NCBI GenBank assembly: GCA_964633145.1
Contig: CAZWFE010000018.1
Coordinates: 1 to 44,232 of the forward strand
DNA from: CAJXSD01 sp964633145
Lineage (GTDB): Bacteria > Pseudomonadota > Alphaproteobacteria > Rhodobacterales > Rhodobacteraceae
Length of the DNA: 44,232 nt
Direction of reading: 5' to 3'
A program made the translations under genes and the position numbers. The notes beneath the pieces were generated by a model. It worked only from the letters and a program-made list of their open reading frames with translations. It did not search any database and was not told where the DNA came from. Shown here piece by piece: positions 25,284-33,638 of the stretch. The stretch's first letter is position 1. Each line of letters starts with the position of its first letter.

Positions 25284-26531
25284 ATGCAGATTTTCCCAAT
25301 CGACCAATCCCATAACTTGCCCGCGTGGCGCAGGCCCAAGGCGCTGTTGGTTGCCATGGCCATTGCCATGCCTTTGGCGTTTTCGGTCTGGTCGGCCCTG
25401 CTGAATAACTTTGTGATTGAGGTGGGCCAATTTGACGGGTCCGACATTGGTTGGCTGCATACGGTGCGCGAAATTCCCGGATTTCTGGCAATCGGTGTGA
25501 TTGCGCTGATTATGTTTATACGCGAACAGGTACTCGGTATCGTCGCGCTGGTATTGCTGGGGGCGGCCACCGCCGTGACCGCGTGGTTTCCGTCAATGGG
25601 CGGTATTTTGACGATCACGATGCTTAGTTCGATAGGGTTTCATTATTATGAAACGGTCAATCAATCGCTGCAATTGCAATGGTTATCGAAACAAGAGGCC
25701 CCCAAAGTGCTGGGCCAGCTGTTGGCGGTGGGCTCGGCCGCGACTTTGGTGGCCTATGTCGCGATTGTCATGGTTTGGCGCAGTTACGACATATCCTATA
25801 ACGCGGTCTATCTGGTGGCCGGTGGGGCCACCGTGCTGATAGCGATTGCGTGTTTTTTGCTGTATCCACAATTTGAAACCCCCAATCCGCAGATCAAAAA
25901 AATGGTGCTGCGGCGCCGGTATTGGCTGTATTATGCGTTGCAATTTATGGCGGGCGCGCGGCGGCAAATCTTTGTCGTGTTTGCAGGGTTTATGATGGTT
26001 GAACGCTTTGGCTTTGACGTGCATGAAATCACTCTGTTGTATTTGGTGAATTTGGTCATCAACATTGTGGCGGCCCCCTATATTGGCCGCGCGGTTGGCG
26101 CCTTTGGCGAACGGCTGGCATTGTCGATTGAATATATCGGGTTGATCACGGTGTTTTCCCTATATGGGGGATTATATTTCTTTGGCTGGGGCGTTGTGGT
26201 CGCGGCAGTGTTATATGTGGTCGATCATATCTTCTTCGCGATGGCACTGGCGCTGAAAACCTATTTCCAGAAAATAGCTGATCCACAGGACATCGCGCCA
26301 ACGGCGGCGGTGGCCTTTACCATCAACCATATTGCTGCGGTGTTTTTGCCGGCTGTGTTGGGGTATTTGTGGCTGGTGTCGCCGGCTGCGGTGTTTGTGA
26401 CGGCCGCGGGCATGGCTGGAATTTCTTTGATCCTGTCATTGATGATTCCGCGCCACCCCGTTAAGGGACAAGAAACCATTTTCAGCAAAGGGATTGCGGC
26501 CGTGGTAAAACCCCAGCCCACCCAAAGCTAA
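25284..26531 (+). CDS. Major facilitator superfamily transporter
   Basis: About 415 residues with roughly twelve hydrophobic segments, beginning near residue 20 (LLVAMAIAMPLAFSVWSALL). There is a cytoplasmic break between the two halves near residue 205 (the basic LRRRYW). No motif shows the substrate. The start is uncertain: the ATG at 25284 has AAAGG 10 bases upstream, while a TTG at 25242 directly abuts an AGGAG and so is unlikely to be used. It lies downstream of priA on the same strand and upstream of prmA. Confidence 0.85.
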   Translation: MQIFPIDQSHNLPAWRRPKALLVAMAIAMPLAFSVWSALLNNFVIEVGQFDGSDIGWLHTVREIPGFLAIGVIALIMFIREQVLGIVALVLLGAATAVTAWFPSMGGILTITMLSSIGFHYYETVNQSLQLQWLSKQEAPKVLGQLLAVGSAATLVAYVAIVMVWRSYDISYNAVYLVAGGATVLIAIACFLLYPQFETPNPQIKKMVLRRRYWLYYALQFMAGARRQIFVVFAGFMMVERFGFDVHEITLLYLVNLVINIVAAPYIGRAVGAFGERLALSIEYIGLITVFSLYGGLYFFGWGVVVAAVLYVVDHIFFAMALALKTYFQKIADPQDIAPTAAVAFTINHIAAVFLPAVLGYLWLVSPAAVFVTAAGMAGISLILSLMIPRHPVKGQETIFSKGIAAVVKPQPTQS

Positions 26532-26555
26532 CACAGCCCAAGATCGGAGTATTCG

Positions 26556-27425
26556 ATGACAACCTTTACCGCCCTGACCACCCTGACTGGCAAAGATCAG
26601 GCCTATGCGCTGGCTGATGCGCTGGAAAATCTGGATCCCGAACCAACGGGTGTGGGCGTTTTCGAATTAGAGGATGGATCAGGTCTGTGGGAAATCGGCG
26701 CCTATTTCGTTGAAACGCCGGATGATGTGGCATTGTCGCTGATGGCGGCGGCCTTTGGGGCCAAGCCGTTTGTTGTGTCTGAATTGCCCGACACCGATTG
26801 GGTGGCCAAGGTGCGCCGTGAACTTAGCCCCGTCGAAGCAGGCCGTTTTTTCGTCTATGGCAGCCATGATGCGGACAAGGTTCCCGCTGATTGCGAACCC
26901 TTGCTGATTGAGGCGGCCATGGCCTTTGGCACAGGCCACCACGGCACCACGCTGGGCTGTTTGAAAGCATTGGATCGTTTGGCCAATCAGGGTGTAGTTG
27001 GGCAAAACGTGGCGGACATCGGCTGCGGGACGGCCGTGTTGGCAATGGCTGCTGCGCGGATTTGGCCAAACCCCGTCTTGGCCAGTGATATCGATCAGGT
27101 GGCCGTTGATGTGGCCAACGCGAATGTGGCGGCCAATAATCTGACGGGCCGTGTCATTTGCCTTGAGGCCGCGGGTTTCGAAAATGATCAACTGAAATCG
27201 GCGGCGCCCTTTGATTTGGTGTTTGCCAATATCCTTAAGGGCCCATTGATCGAATTGGCCCCTGATATGGCGCAGCATACGCAATCACAAGGTTATGCTA
27301 TTTTGTCAGGTCTGTTGGTTGAACAGGCCCCCGACGTGACCGCCGCCTATCAGGCTGCAGGCTATGATTTGATCCACCGCGAAGATATTGGTGAATGGTC
27401 AACGCTGACGTTGCAAAAACAATAA
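26556..27425 (+). CDS. prmA: Ribosomal protein L11 methyltransferase
   Basis: This enzyme trimethylates L11 using S-adenosylmethionine. It has 289 residues. The PrmA-specific motif FGTGHHGTT is at about 123-131, and the SAM-binding glycine motif VADIGCGTAVLAMAAARIW starts at about 151. The catalytic-region block FANILKGPLIELAPD is at about 223-237. An N-terminal substrate-recognition domain precedes it. The start has CGGAG about 8 bases upstream. A 12-bp hairpin follows the stop codon. Confidence 0.94.
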   Translation: MTTFTALTTLTGKDQAYALADALENLDPEPTGVGVFELEDGSGLWEIGAYFVETPDDVALSLMAAAFGAKPFVVSELPDTDWVAKVRRELSPVEAGRFFVYGSHDADKVPADCEPLLIEAAMAFGTGHHGTTLGCLKALDRLANQGVVGQNVADIGCGTAVLAMAAARIWPNPVLASDIDQVAVDVANANVAANNLTGRVICLEAAGFENDQLKSAAPFDLVFANILKGPLIELAPDMAQHTQSQGYAILSGLLVEQAPDVTAAYQAAGYDLIHREDIGEWSTLTLQKQ

Positions 27426-27460
27426 TTTCATCGGTCACACATTCAATTCAGCCCAAAGAA

Positions 27461-27487
27461 AAAGCCGCATGCGATGCATGCGGCTTT
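27461..27487. terminator. Bidirectional terminator between prmA and the DUF1127 gene
   Basis: A perfect 12-bp stem (AAAGCCGCATGC at 27461-27472, GCATGCGGCTTT at 27476-27487) with a GAT loop. The minus strand continues as CTTTTTCTTT, so it is strongest for the DUF1127 gene, and it also lies 35 bases after the prmA stop codon. Confidence 0.85.
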
Positions 27488-27525
27488 CTGTCCAACAGGG
27501 AGAGAATTGAACAGTCTAAAGTGGC

Positions 27526-27717
27526 TTAGCCAACGATAGTGTCGATATCGGCGCGTGTGATGCCGATGTCTGACAATTCGCGGTCTGTCAATTTTGACAG
27601 CGCGGCGCGTGTTTGGCGTTTTGCGTTCCAGTCTTGAACAGTTGCAAACAGGGTTACAACGAACGATGTTTTGCGAGGCGCTGTTACGAAAACAGCTTGT
27701 GTGTCGATTGCGGCCAT
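27526..27717 (-). CDS. DUF1127 small protein
   Basis: 63 residues. The C-terminal half (ALSKLTDRELSDIGITRADID) is the DUF1127 (YjiS-like) motif. The N-terminal half is a short hydrophobic-basic helix (TSFVVTLFATVQDWNAKRQTR). Small DUF1127 proteins in other alphaproteobacteria have been linked to RNA metabolism and stress responses; nothing here shows a specific role. The ATG at 27715-27717 has AAGGAA about 7 bases upstream. It ends in a strong hairpin terminator and appears to be a single-gene unit with a roughly 285-base region shared with ruvC. Confidence 0.88.
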   Translation of the reverse strand: MAAIDTQAVFVTAPRKTSFVVTLFATVQDWNAKRQTRAALSKLTDRELSDIGITRADIDTIVG

Positions 27718-27805
27718 TTCCAAATTCCTTAAAGTCGGTGGTTGATCTGCAGCGGGATTTAGGACCAAACTTGCAACAAAACAACAGATGCGATTGCATG
27801 GCCTT

Positions 27806-27822
27806 TATGCAATTCTTGCATA
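27806..27822. promoter_or_regulatory. Inverted repeat in the DUF1127-ruvC intergenic region
   Basis: TATGCAA-TTC-TTGCATA is a perfect 7-bp inverted repeat, 89 bases upstream of the DUF1127 gene and 180 bases upstream of ruvC. Its arms are identical to those of the palindrome before prpE. The rest of this 285-base region (27718-28002) shows no gene, only AT-rich stretches that may hold the two divergent promoters. Confidence 0.35.
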
Positions 27823-28002
27823 GGTCCAAATGGGATAATTTTTCATATTTTCTTAGGGGTTTGGCGCATTATGTCGCAGCGCAGCATGGCAAAGTGTCGT
27901 CTTTGAAGAAACAGGCGTCGAAAACGACTGTCGCGAATTTGTATTTGGCTTTTGTTCACGTTTCGTGCTAGTGGTGTAAAAAAACAACACTAAGGCACGA
28001 GC

Positions 28003-28509
28003 ATGCGCGTTTTGGGAATAGACCCAGGGTTACGAAACATGGGCTGGGGCGTCATTGACGTTGCAGGCAGTCGAATCAGTCACGTCGCAAATGGAATTTG
28101 CCATTCAACAGGTGATGATCTGGCCATGCGATTATTATCACTCTACGATCAAATGACAGATATTGTGGCGCGCTGGGCGCCAACAACAGCGGCCGTAGAG
28201 CAGACGTTTGTAAACAAAGATGGTGTTGGAACACTGAAACTGGGGCAGGCGCGTGCAATTGCATTGCTGGTTCCGGCACAGGCGGGGCTGGCCGTTGGGG
28301 AATACGCGCCAAACAAGGTCAAGAAAACCGTTGTAGGTGTTGGACATGCCGACAAAGGTCAGGTTGAGCATATGGTTAAATTGCAGTTGCCAGGGCTATC
28401 CTTGGCGGGCGCGGACGCGGCGGATGCCTTGGCGATTGCGCTGTGTCATGCCCATTATGCCCGTTCCGAGGATCGATTGGGCGCTGCGTTGAAAAAGGCG
28501 ACAGGATGA
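28003..28509 (+). CDS. ruvC: Holliday junction resolvase RuvC
   Basis: The endonuclease that cuts four-way junctions in recombination. It has 168 residues. The catalytic acids are all present: D7 (LGIDPGL), E66 (AAVEQTF), D138 and D141 (GADAADALAIA). The start MRVLGIDPG is standard. The stop codon overlaps the ruvA start by 4 bases (ATGA), making ruvC the first gene of the ruvCAB operon. The long upstream region probably carries its promoter. I found no certain LexA box there. Confidence 0.97.
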   Translation: MRVLGIDPGLRNMGWGVIDVAGSRISHVANGICHSTGDDLAMRLLSLYDQMTDIVARWAPTTAAVEQTFVNKDGVGTLKLGQARAIALLVPAQAGLAVGEYAPNKVKKTVVGVGHADKGQVEHMVKLQLPGLSLAGADAADALAIALCHAHYARSEDRLGAALKKATG

Positions 28510-29189
28510 TTGGAAAACTTGCAGGCCGCGTTGATTACAAAGCGGACGATCACATTTTATTGGACGTAAAAGGTGTGGGCTATATCGTTTACTGCTCAGA
28601 TCGAACCTTGGCGGCCCTGCCTGCGGCGGGTCAGGCGGTTGTGCTGTATACAGATTTATTGGTCCGCGAAGATTTGATGCAGCTCTTTGGATTCATGTCG
28701 CTGGTCGAAAAGGAATGGCATCGTCTGCTAATGTCGGTGCAGGGGATCGGGGCCAAGGCATCGTTGGCCATTTTGGGCGCTTTGGGCCCAGATGGCGTGT
28801 CGCGTGCGATTGCGCTGGGCGATTGGAATGCGGTCAAGGCGGCCAAGGGCGTTGGCCCCAAAACGGCACAGCGTGTGGTTTTGGACCTAAAGGACAAAGC
28901 GCCAAGCGTAATGGCTATGTCATCCCCACAACAGGCGGCGCCACAGGCACCCATGGACGACGATGTGATCGAAACAGTGGGTGCAGCCACGCCAACACCC
29001 CCCGCGCCGCAGGCTGCCGCGCCTGTGGCAGGGGCATCACAGGCCGATGCGCTGTCTGCGCTGACCAATTTGGGATATTCCCCGTCCGAGGCCGCCTCTG
29101 CCATCGCAACGGTTTTGGGCGATGTGGGTGCCGACGACACTGCGGCCTTGATCCGGTCGTCGTTGAAATTATTGGCGCCAAAGGGGTAG
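28506..29189 (+). CDS. ruvA: Holliday junction branch migration protein RuvA
   Basis: This protein binds the four-way junction and loads RuvB. It has 227 residues. An OB-fold N-terminal domain starts MIGKLAGRVDYKADDHILLDV. Helix-hairpin-helix motifs follow: VQGIGAKASLAILGAL (about 78-93) and AKGVGPKTAQRVVLDL (about 114-129). A proline- and alanine-rich linker (about 140-178) leads to the C-terminal three-helix domain that contacts RuvB. The start at 28506 overlaps the ruvC stop codon; a longer frame from 28443 lies inside ruvC and is not used. Confidence 0.96.
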   Translation: MIGKLAGRVDYKADDHILLDVKGVGYIVYCSDRTLAALPAAGQAVVLYTDLLVREDLMQLFGFMSLVEKEWHRLLMSVQGIGAKASLAILGALGPDGVSRAIALGDWNAVKAAKGVGPKTAQRVVLDLKDKAPSVMAMSSPQQAAPQAPMDDDVIETVGAATPTPPAPQAAAPVAGASQADALSALTNLGYSPSEAASAIATVLGDVGADDTAALIRSSLKLLAPKG

Positions 29190-29192
29190 GTC

Positions 29193-30212
29193 ATGGAAAA
29201 ATCTGACCCAATGATGCGCCCCGAACCCATGCCCGAGGATACCGATCGCGCCTTGCGCCCCCAGGGCTTGGATGAATTTGTCGGCCAAGCCGAGGCGCGT
29301 GCGAATTTGCGTGTATTCATCCAATCTGCCCGCCAAAGGGGCGAGGCGATGGATCACACCCTGTTCTATGGCCCGCCCGGTTTGGGCAAAACCACCCTTG
29401 CCCAAATCATGAGCCGCGAGTTGGGCGTGAATTTTCGCATGACCTCGGGGCCGGTATTGGCCAAGGCGGGTGATTTGGCCGCCATCCTGACCAACCTTGA
29501 AGCGCGCGATGTTTTGTTTATCGATGAAATCCACCGCCTAAACCCTGTGGTAGAAGAGGTCCTCTATCCCGCGATGGAGGATTTCGAACTGGATCTGGTG
29601 ATCGGTGAAGGCCCCGCCGCACGCACCGTGCGCATTGAATTACAGCCCTTTACGCTGGTGGGGGCAACAACGCGGTTGGGATTGCTGACAACGCCACTGC
29701 GCGATCGGTTCGGCATCCCCACCAAGTTACAGTTTTATACCGAGGATGAGCTGTATCAAATCGTATCCAGCAATGCGCGCAAATTGGGTGCCCCCGCAGA
29801 CGAAGCGGGCGCACGCGAAATTGCCCGTCGTGCCCGTGGAACCCCGCGGATTGCGGGGCGCCTGTTGCGCCGTGTTGTCGATTTCGCCGTGGTCGAGGGG
29901 GATGGCACCATCACCCGTGAACTGGCCGATCATGCGCTGACGCGGCTGGGTGTGGATGATTTGGGGCTGGATGGGGCGGACCGCCGGTATCTGACTATGA
30001 TTGCCGATCATTATGCAGGTGGCCCTGTGGGTGTGGAAACAATTTCCGCCGCCCTTTCCGAAAGCCGCGATGCAGTAGAAGAGGTGATTGAGCCCTATCT
30101 CTTGCAGCAGGGGTTGATTCAGCGTACACCGCGTGGACGTATGCTGGCCCAACGCGCATGGGATCATATGGGCCGGCCCCGACCGAAAAACCAATCGGAT
30201 TTGTTCAGCTAA
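29193..30212 (+). CDS. ruvB: Holliday junction DNA helicase RuvB
   Basis: The AAA+ motor that drives branch migration. It has 339 residues. Walker A is GPPGLGKT (60-67), Walker B is FIDEIHRLN (about 109-117), sensor I is GATTRLG and the arginine finger is in RDRFG. The C-terminal winged-helix domain ends ...TPRGRMLAQRAWDHMG. It starts 3 bases after the ruvA stop codon with GGGGTAGG upstream, so ruvCAB form one operon. Confidence 0.97.
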   Translation: MEKSDPMMRPEPMPEDTDRALRPQGLDEFVGQAEARANLRVFIQSARQRGEAMDHTLFYGPPGLGKTTLAQIMSRELGVNFRMTSGPVLAKAGDLAAILTNLEARDVLFIDEIHRLNPVVEEVLYPAMEDFELDLVIGEGPAARTVRIELQPFTLVGATTRLGLLTTPLRDRFGIPTKLQFYTEDELYQIVSSNARKLGAPADEAGAREIARRARGTPRIAGRLLRRVVDFAVVEGDGTITRELADHALTRLGVDDLGLDGADRRYLTMIADHYAGGPVGVETISAALSESRDAVEEVIEPYLLQQGLIQRTPRGRMLAQRAWDHMGRPRPKNQSDLFS

Positions 30213-30254
30213 TCACAAATCCGGTGTCGCAGACCTGACAAGGATGACCCGTTT

Positions 30255-30926
30255 ATGTCACAGCCCGACCAGATCGCTAACTTAACGCCGCAGATGGTAG
30301 AACGCTGTTTTACCCGATCCGATGGCACCTATCTGTTTGCCCGTTGGGGCAGGCCCATTGCACCGATTGCCTTTGGCATTCAGGATGACACACTGTCGAT
30401 CCTAAAGGGCGCGATTGAGGCGATTTGTACCATGGTCGGCCATCAGGTCGCTGAAACGGACCCAGAATTGGGATCAAACCTGATGTTTTTCTTTTTCCGC
30501 GAATGGGCGGAACTGATTGCGGTGCCGGATCTGGATAAACTGGTGCCTGATTTGGCCCCTTTGGTGGATCGGTTGACGGCGGCCGACGCCAATCAATACC
30601 GGTTTTTCCGGTTTGACGATGATGGCGGGATCAAGGCCTGTTTTGTGTTTGTGCGTATGGACGATGATATGGGGCGCGTTCCGGCAGACACATTGTGTTT
30701 ATCCCAAGTGGTTCAATCTTTCTTATTGTGGTCTGATCAGGCATTTACCGATCGCTCTGCTTTGGCAAAAACGCCTCAGGGGCACGTGATTTTGCGCCCT
30801 GATATCGCGGAAATTATCCGCGCGGCATATGATCCCGTGTTGCCCGGCATGGCGCGTGATCCATCCCATGCGCTGCGATTATTCGCGCGGGTTGGCCAAT
30901 TGCGCCAAGATGACAGGGTTCAATGA
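30255..30926 (+). CDS. Conserved hypothetical protein between ruvB and ybgC
   Basis: 223 residues; I do not recognise a named family. The protein is soluble and acidic, with no signal peptide or membrane segment. Visible features are a start with LTPQMVERCFTRSDGTYLFARWGRPIAPIAFG, a run of aromatic residues in NLMFFFFREWAEL (about 75-87), and a final helical stretch RLFARVGQLRQDDR. Its stop codon overlaps the ybgC start by 4 bases (ATGA), so it is translationally coupled to the Tol-Pal genes. Its position between ruvB and ybgC hints at a link to envelope or chromosome upkeep, but this is only an inference. Confidence 0.8.
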   Translation: MSQPDQIANLTPQMVERCFTRSDGTYLFARWGRPIAPIAFGIQDDTLSILKGAIEAICTMVGHQVAETDPELGSNLMFFFFREWAELIAVPDLDKLVPDLAPLVDRLTAADANQYRFFRFDDDGGIKACFVFVRMDDDMGRVPADTLCLSQVVQSFLLWSDQAFTDRSALAKTPQGHVILRPDIAEIIRAAYDPVLPGMARDPSHALRLFARVGQLRQDDRVQ

Positions 30927-31336
30927 TGGCGCGGCATATCTTTCCTGTTCGCGTCTACTACGAAGATACGGATTTGGCCGGTATCGTGTATTACGCCAAT
31001 TATTTGAAATTCATCGAACGCGGGCGCAGTGAATGGGTCCGCGAAATGGGTATAGACCAAGTGGCCATGAAACGGGACGCAGGCGTGGTTTTCGCCGTTC
31101 GCCGGGTTGAAGCTGATTACCTGCAACCAGCCAAGTTTGATGATCAATTGGATGTTTCAACTACGATTTCCACCGTATCTGCCGCGCGGATTGTTTTGGA
31201 TCAAATGGTTTTACGCGATGATGCGGTGTTATTCGCAGCGCAGGTTACATTGGTTGCACTGGATGCCCAAGGTCGGCCCACACGGCTGCCTGCCGAGTTT
31301 CGGCGCAAGATTGCCGATTTCGATACATCTTTGTGA
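30923..31336 (+). CDS. ybgC: Tol-Pal-associated acyl-CoA thioesterase YbgC
   Basis: A hot-dog-fold thioesterase of 137 residues. The signature VYYEDTDLAGIVYYANYLKFIERGRSEW includes the catalytic D17. In other bacteria YbgC hydrolyses short acyl-CoA or acyl-ACP and interacts with phospholipid-synthesis proteins. It commonly precedes tolQ, as here, and overlaps the upstream unknown gene by 4 bases. A 92-base gap separates it from tolQ, so a promoter could lie there. Confidence 0.95.
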   Translation: MMARHIFPVRVYYEDTDLAGIVYYANYLKFIERGRSEWVREMGIDQVAMKRDAGVVFAVRRVEADYLQPAKFDDQLDVSTTISTVSAARIVLDQMVLRDDAVLFAAQVTLVALDAQGRPTRLPAEFRRKIADFDTSL

Positions 31337-31428
31337 TTGGGCCTTAATTACCTTGGTTTTATGATCTGTATTCGCTATATTGCTGTCAAAGTCGGAACAT
31401 ACCGGCATAGAAAAAATGAGCAGTGATT

Positions 31429-32124
31429 ATGGAAACAGAAGCTTTGGCGTTAGCCAATGAAATGGATTTTTCGTTTTGGGCGCTATTTGCGCGCGCAACT
31501 TTTACAGTAAAACTGGTTATGGTGATGTTGATTGCGGCTTCATTTTGGTCGTGGTCCATTATCGTTCAGCGAACCCTGTTATATCGCCGCGCCCGCGACG
31601 AGGCGAAAGCCTTTGATCGTCAGTTTTGGTCTGGCGAACCGCTGGATGAACTGTTTGATGCAATGGGTCCAGAACCAGCAGGCCAGACCGCACGCGTTTT
31701 TGCCGCGGGTATGGTCGAATGGCAGCGGTCGCACAATGATCAGGGCCGTTTGATCGCAGGTGCGCAATCACGGATCGAACGATCTATGGATGTGGCTGTG
31801 ACCCGTGCAGCTGATGAATTGCAAAAGGGTTTGACCGTCTTGGCCACCATCGGGTCCACAGCCCCCTTTATCGGGCTGTTCGGGACCGTTTGGGGCATCA
31901 TGCACGCCTTTATTGAAATTGCGGCACAGCAAAACACAAACCTTGCCGTCGTGGCCCCGGGCATTGCCGAGGCATTGTTGGCCACAGGATTGGGCTTGAT
32001 CGCAGCTATTCCGGCCGTTGTTTTTTATAATAAACTTAGCGGCGACAGTGATCGATTGCTTGCCGGATACGAAGCATTCTCAGACGAATTTTCCACAATC
32101 CTTAGCCGTCAGTTGGACAGCTGA
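31429..32124 (+). CDS. tolQ: Tol-Pal system protein TolQ
   Basis: An inner-membrane proton-channel subunit of the Tol-Pal machine, related to ExbB and MotA. It has 231 residues with three membrane segments, at about 17-39, 134-157 and 168-190. The conserved block LATIGSTAPFIGLFGTVWGIMHAF lies in the second, and APGIAEALLATGLGLIAAIPAVVFYN in the third. The ATG at 31429 is preferred to a GTG two codons upstream. The tolR start follows the stop codon after one base. Confidence 0.95.
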   Translation: METEALALANEMDFSFWALFARATFTVKLVMVMLIAASFWSWSIIVQRTLLYRRARDEAKAFDRQFWSGEPLDELFDAMGPEPAGQTARVFAAGMVEWQRSHNDQGRLIAGAQSRIERSMDVAVTRAADELQKGLTVLATIGSTAPFIGLFGTVWGIMHAFIEIAAQQNTNLAVVAPGIAEALLATGLGLIAAIPAVVFYNKLSGDSDRLLAGYEAFSDEFSTILSRQLDS

Positions 32125-32125
32125 T

Positions 32126-32584
32126 ATGGGCGCGGGTGTGGTTAAATCAGACAAGGGGCGCGGCCGCAAACGCCGGTCGCAGCCCATGGCTGAAATCAAC
32201 GTCACGCCGTTTGTGGATGTGATGTTGGTGTTGTTGATCATTTTCATGGTGGCGGCCCCGATGTTGACCGTTGGTGTGCCTGTTGAATTGCCCAAAACCG
32301 CCGCCAATGCCCTGCCCACGGACCAAGAGGAACCGTTGACCGTTACGCTGGCCGCGGACGGGTCATTGTCGATCCAGAACACAGCCACCCCACGCGATGA
32401 ATTGATTGCCAAACTGCGCGCCATCGCAGCCGAACGCAGCAATGATCGCATTTTCTTGCGTGCAGATGGGGCCAATTCCTATGAAACCGTGGTCCAAGTG
32501 ATGGGCGCGCTAAACGCGGCAGGGTTTTCCAATATCGGTTTGGTGACAGATGTTGGCGGGCCAACTATGGCGCAACAGAATTAA
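32126..32584 (+). CDS. tolR: Tol-Pal system protein TolR
   Basis: Partner of TolQ, related to ExbD and MotB, 152 residues. One membrane segment (about 29-48) contains the proton-carrying aspartate D31 in NVTPFVDVMLVLLIIFMV. A periplasmic domain follows, with the typical IFLRADGANSYETVVQVMGALNAAGF. A basic cytoplasmic start (SDKGRGRKRRSQP) obeys the positive-inside rule. It begins one base after the tolQ stop codon; the frame is open further upstream but inside tolQ. Confidence 0.95.
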   Translation: MGAGVVKSDKGRGRKRRSQPMAEINVTPFVDVMLVLLIIFMVAAPMLTVGVPVELPKTAANALPTDQEEPLTVTLAADGSLSIQNTATPRDELIAKLRAIAAERSNDRIFLRADGANSYETVVQVMGALNAAGFSNIGLVTDVGGPTMAQQN

Positions 32585-32590
32585 CAGGCG

Positions 32591-33628
32591 ATGCAGATGC
32601 ATATCGGCCATTATATCTCGGGGGCTGCACATGCGGGATTTATCCTGTGGGTGCTGTTTGGTGGGGCATTTCGCCCTGAACCCATCCCCTTTGAGGTAAC
32701 CGATGTGGCCGTGATTTCGGAACAGGAATTTTTGGCGCTGTCGGCCACGGCATCTGCGCCTGAAATTTCTGATACCGTGACACCCTTGACCGTGCCCAAT
32801 GATCCGGAACCTGAACAGGTGCCCCCTGCGGCCCCCGATCCAGATGCAGCGCCCGTTGTGAAGCCGCAGCCGCGGCCCCAACCGCCTGCGGACCCATTGC
32901 CCAATGCCCCACAACGTGATGCGCCGCCTGCGCCCAAGCCGATTGATCGCGTAGCGCCCGAACCCGTCGCGCCCCCGCCCCCTGATGTGGCCGAGGCAGA
33001 TACCGCCCAAGACAGTGTCAGCCTGACCGGCGACACCGCCGCTGATACCCCCCAAGATCAGCAAGAGGCCGCCGCCCCCCAAGAGGCGGTGACAGAAATT
33101 GTGACCGAAGCCACGCCAAAACCGTCAGGCGCGCCATCAACGTCGCTGCGACCCCGAAAGCGGCCAGCACAGTTGGCCCAAGTCAGTGACCCTGATCCAG
33201 CACCACAACCCACGCCAGAACCTGCACCTGAGCAGGACGCAAAACCACCCGTCGATCAGCAATCTGTGAATGATGCGCTGGCCGCTGCTTTGGCAGATAC
33301 GCAGTCGGACACGCCATCCGGCCCACCGCTAAGCTTTAGCGAACGCGAAGCTTTCCGTGCCTCGGTTCAGCAGTGTTGGAATTTGGATGATGGCAGCCTG
33401 TGGGCCCGTGTGACAGTCACAGTGGCCATGACACTGGATCGCAACGGCAAGGTTGATAGTGAACCCAAACTGGTCGCATCCCAAGGCGGCAGTGAATCTG
33501 ATACACAAATCGCTTTCCAAGCTGCCCGCCGCGCGATTTATTTATGCCAAAAATCTGGGTATAGTTTGCCAGCTGACAAATACGACCAATGGCGCGAAAT
33601 CGAAATAACATTTAACCCCAATAACTGA
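32591..33628 (+). CDS. tolA: Tol-Pal system protein TolA
   Basis: This protein links TolQ-TolR in the inner membrane to Pal and TolB. It has 345 residues. A single membrane anchor spans about 8-26. A long proline-, alanine- and acid-rich linker covers about 55-245, in place of the long alanine/lysine helix of enteric TolA. The C-terminal domain (about 250-345) has the TolA/TonB pattern VQQCWN, then VTVTVAMTLDRNGKV and AFQAARRAIYLCQ. It follows tolR by 6 bases. A second in-frame ATG two codons later is an alternative start. Confidence 0.9.
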   Translation: MQMHIGHYISGAAHAGFILWVLFGGAFRPEPIPFEVTDVAVISEQEFLALSATASAPEISDTVTPLTVPNDPEPEQVPPAAPDPDAAPVVKPQPRPQPPADPLPNAPQRDAPPAPKPIDRVAPEPVAPPPPDVAEADTAQDSVSLTGDTAADTPQDQQEAAAPQEAVTEIVTEATPKPSGAPSTSLRPRKRPAQLAQVSDPDPAPQPTPEPAPEQDAKPPVDQQSVNDALAAALADTQSDTPSGPPLSFSEREAFRASVQQCWNLDDGSLWARVTVTVAMTLDRNGKVDSEPKLVASQGGSESDTQIAFQAARRAIYLCQKSGYSLPADKYDQWREIEITFNPNN

Positions 33629-33638
33629 GGACACGCTC

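Noticed and set aside
28631..29320. 229-codon open frame opposite ruvA and the start of ruvB
   Set aside because: It is a shadow of the proline/alanine-rich part of ruvA; the product is low-complexity, serine- and alanine-rich, without any recognisable domain.
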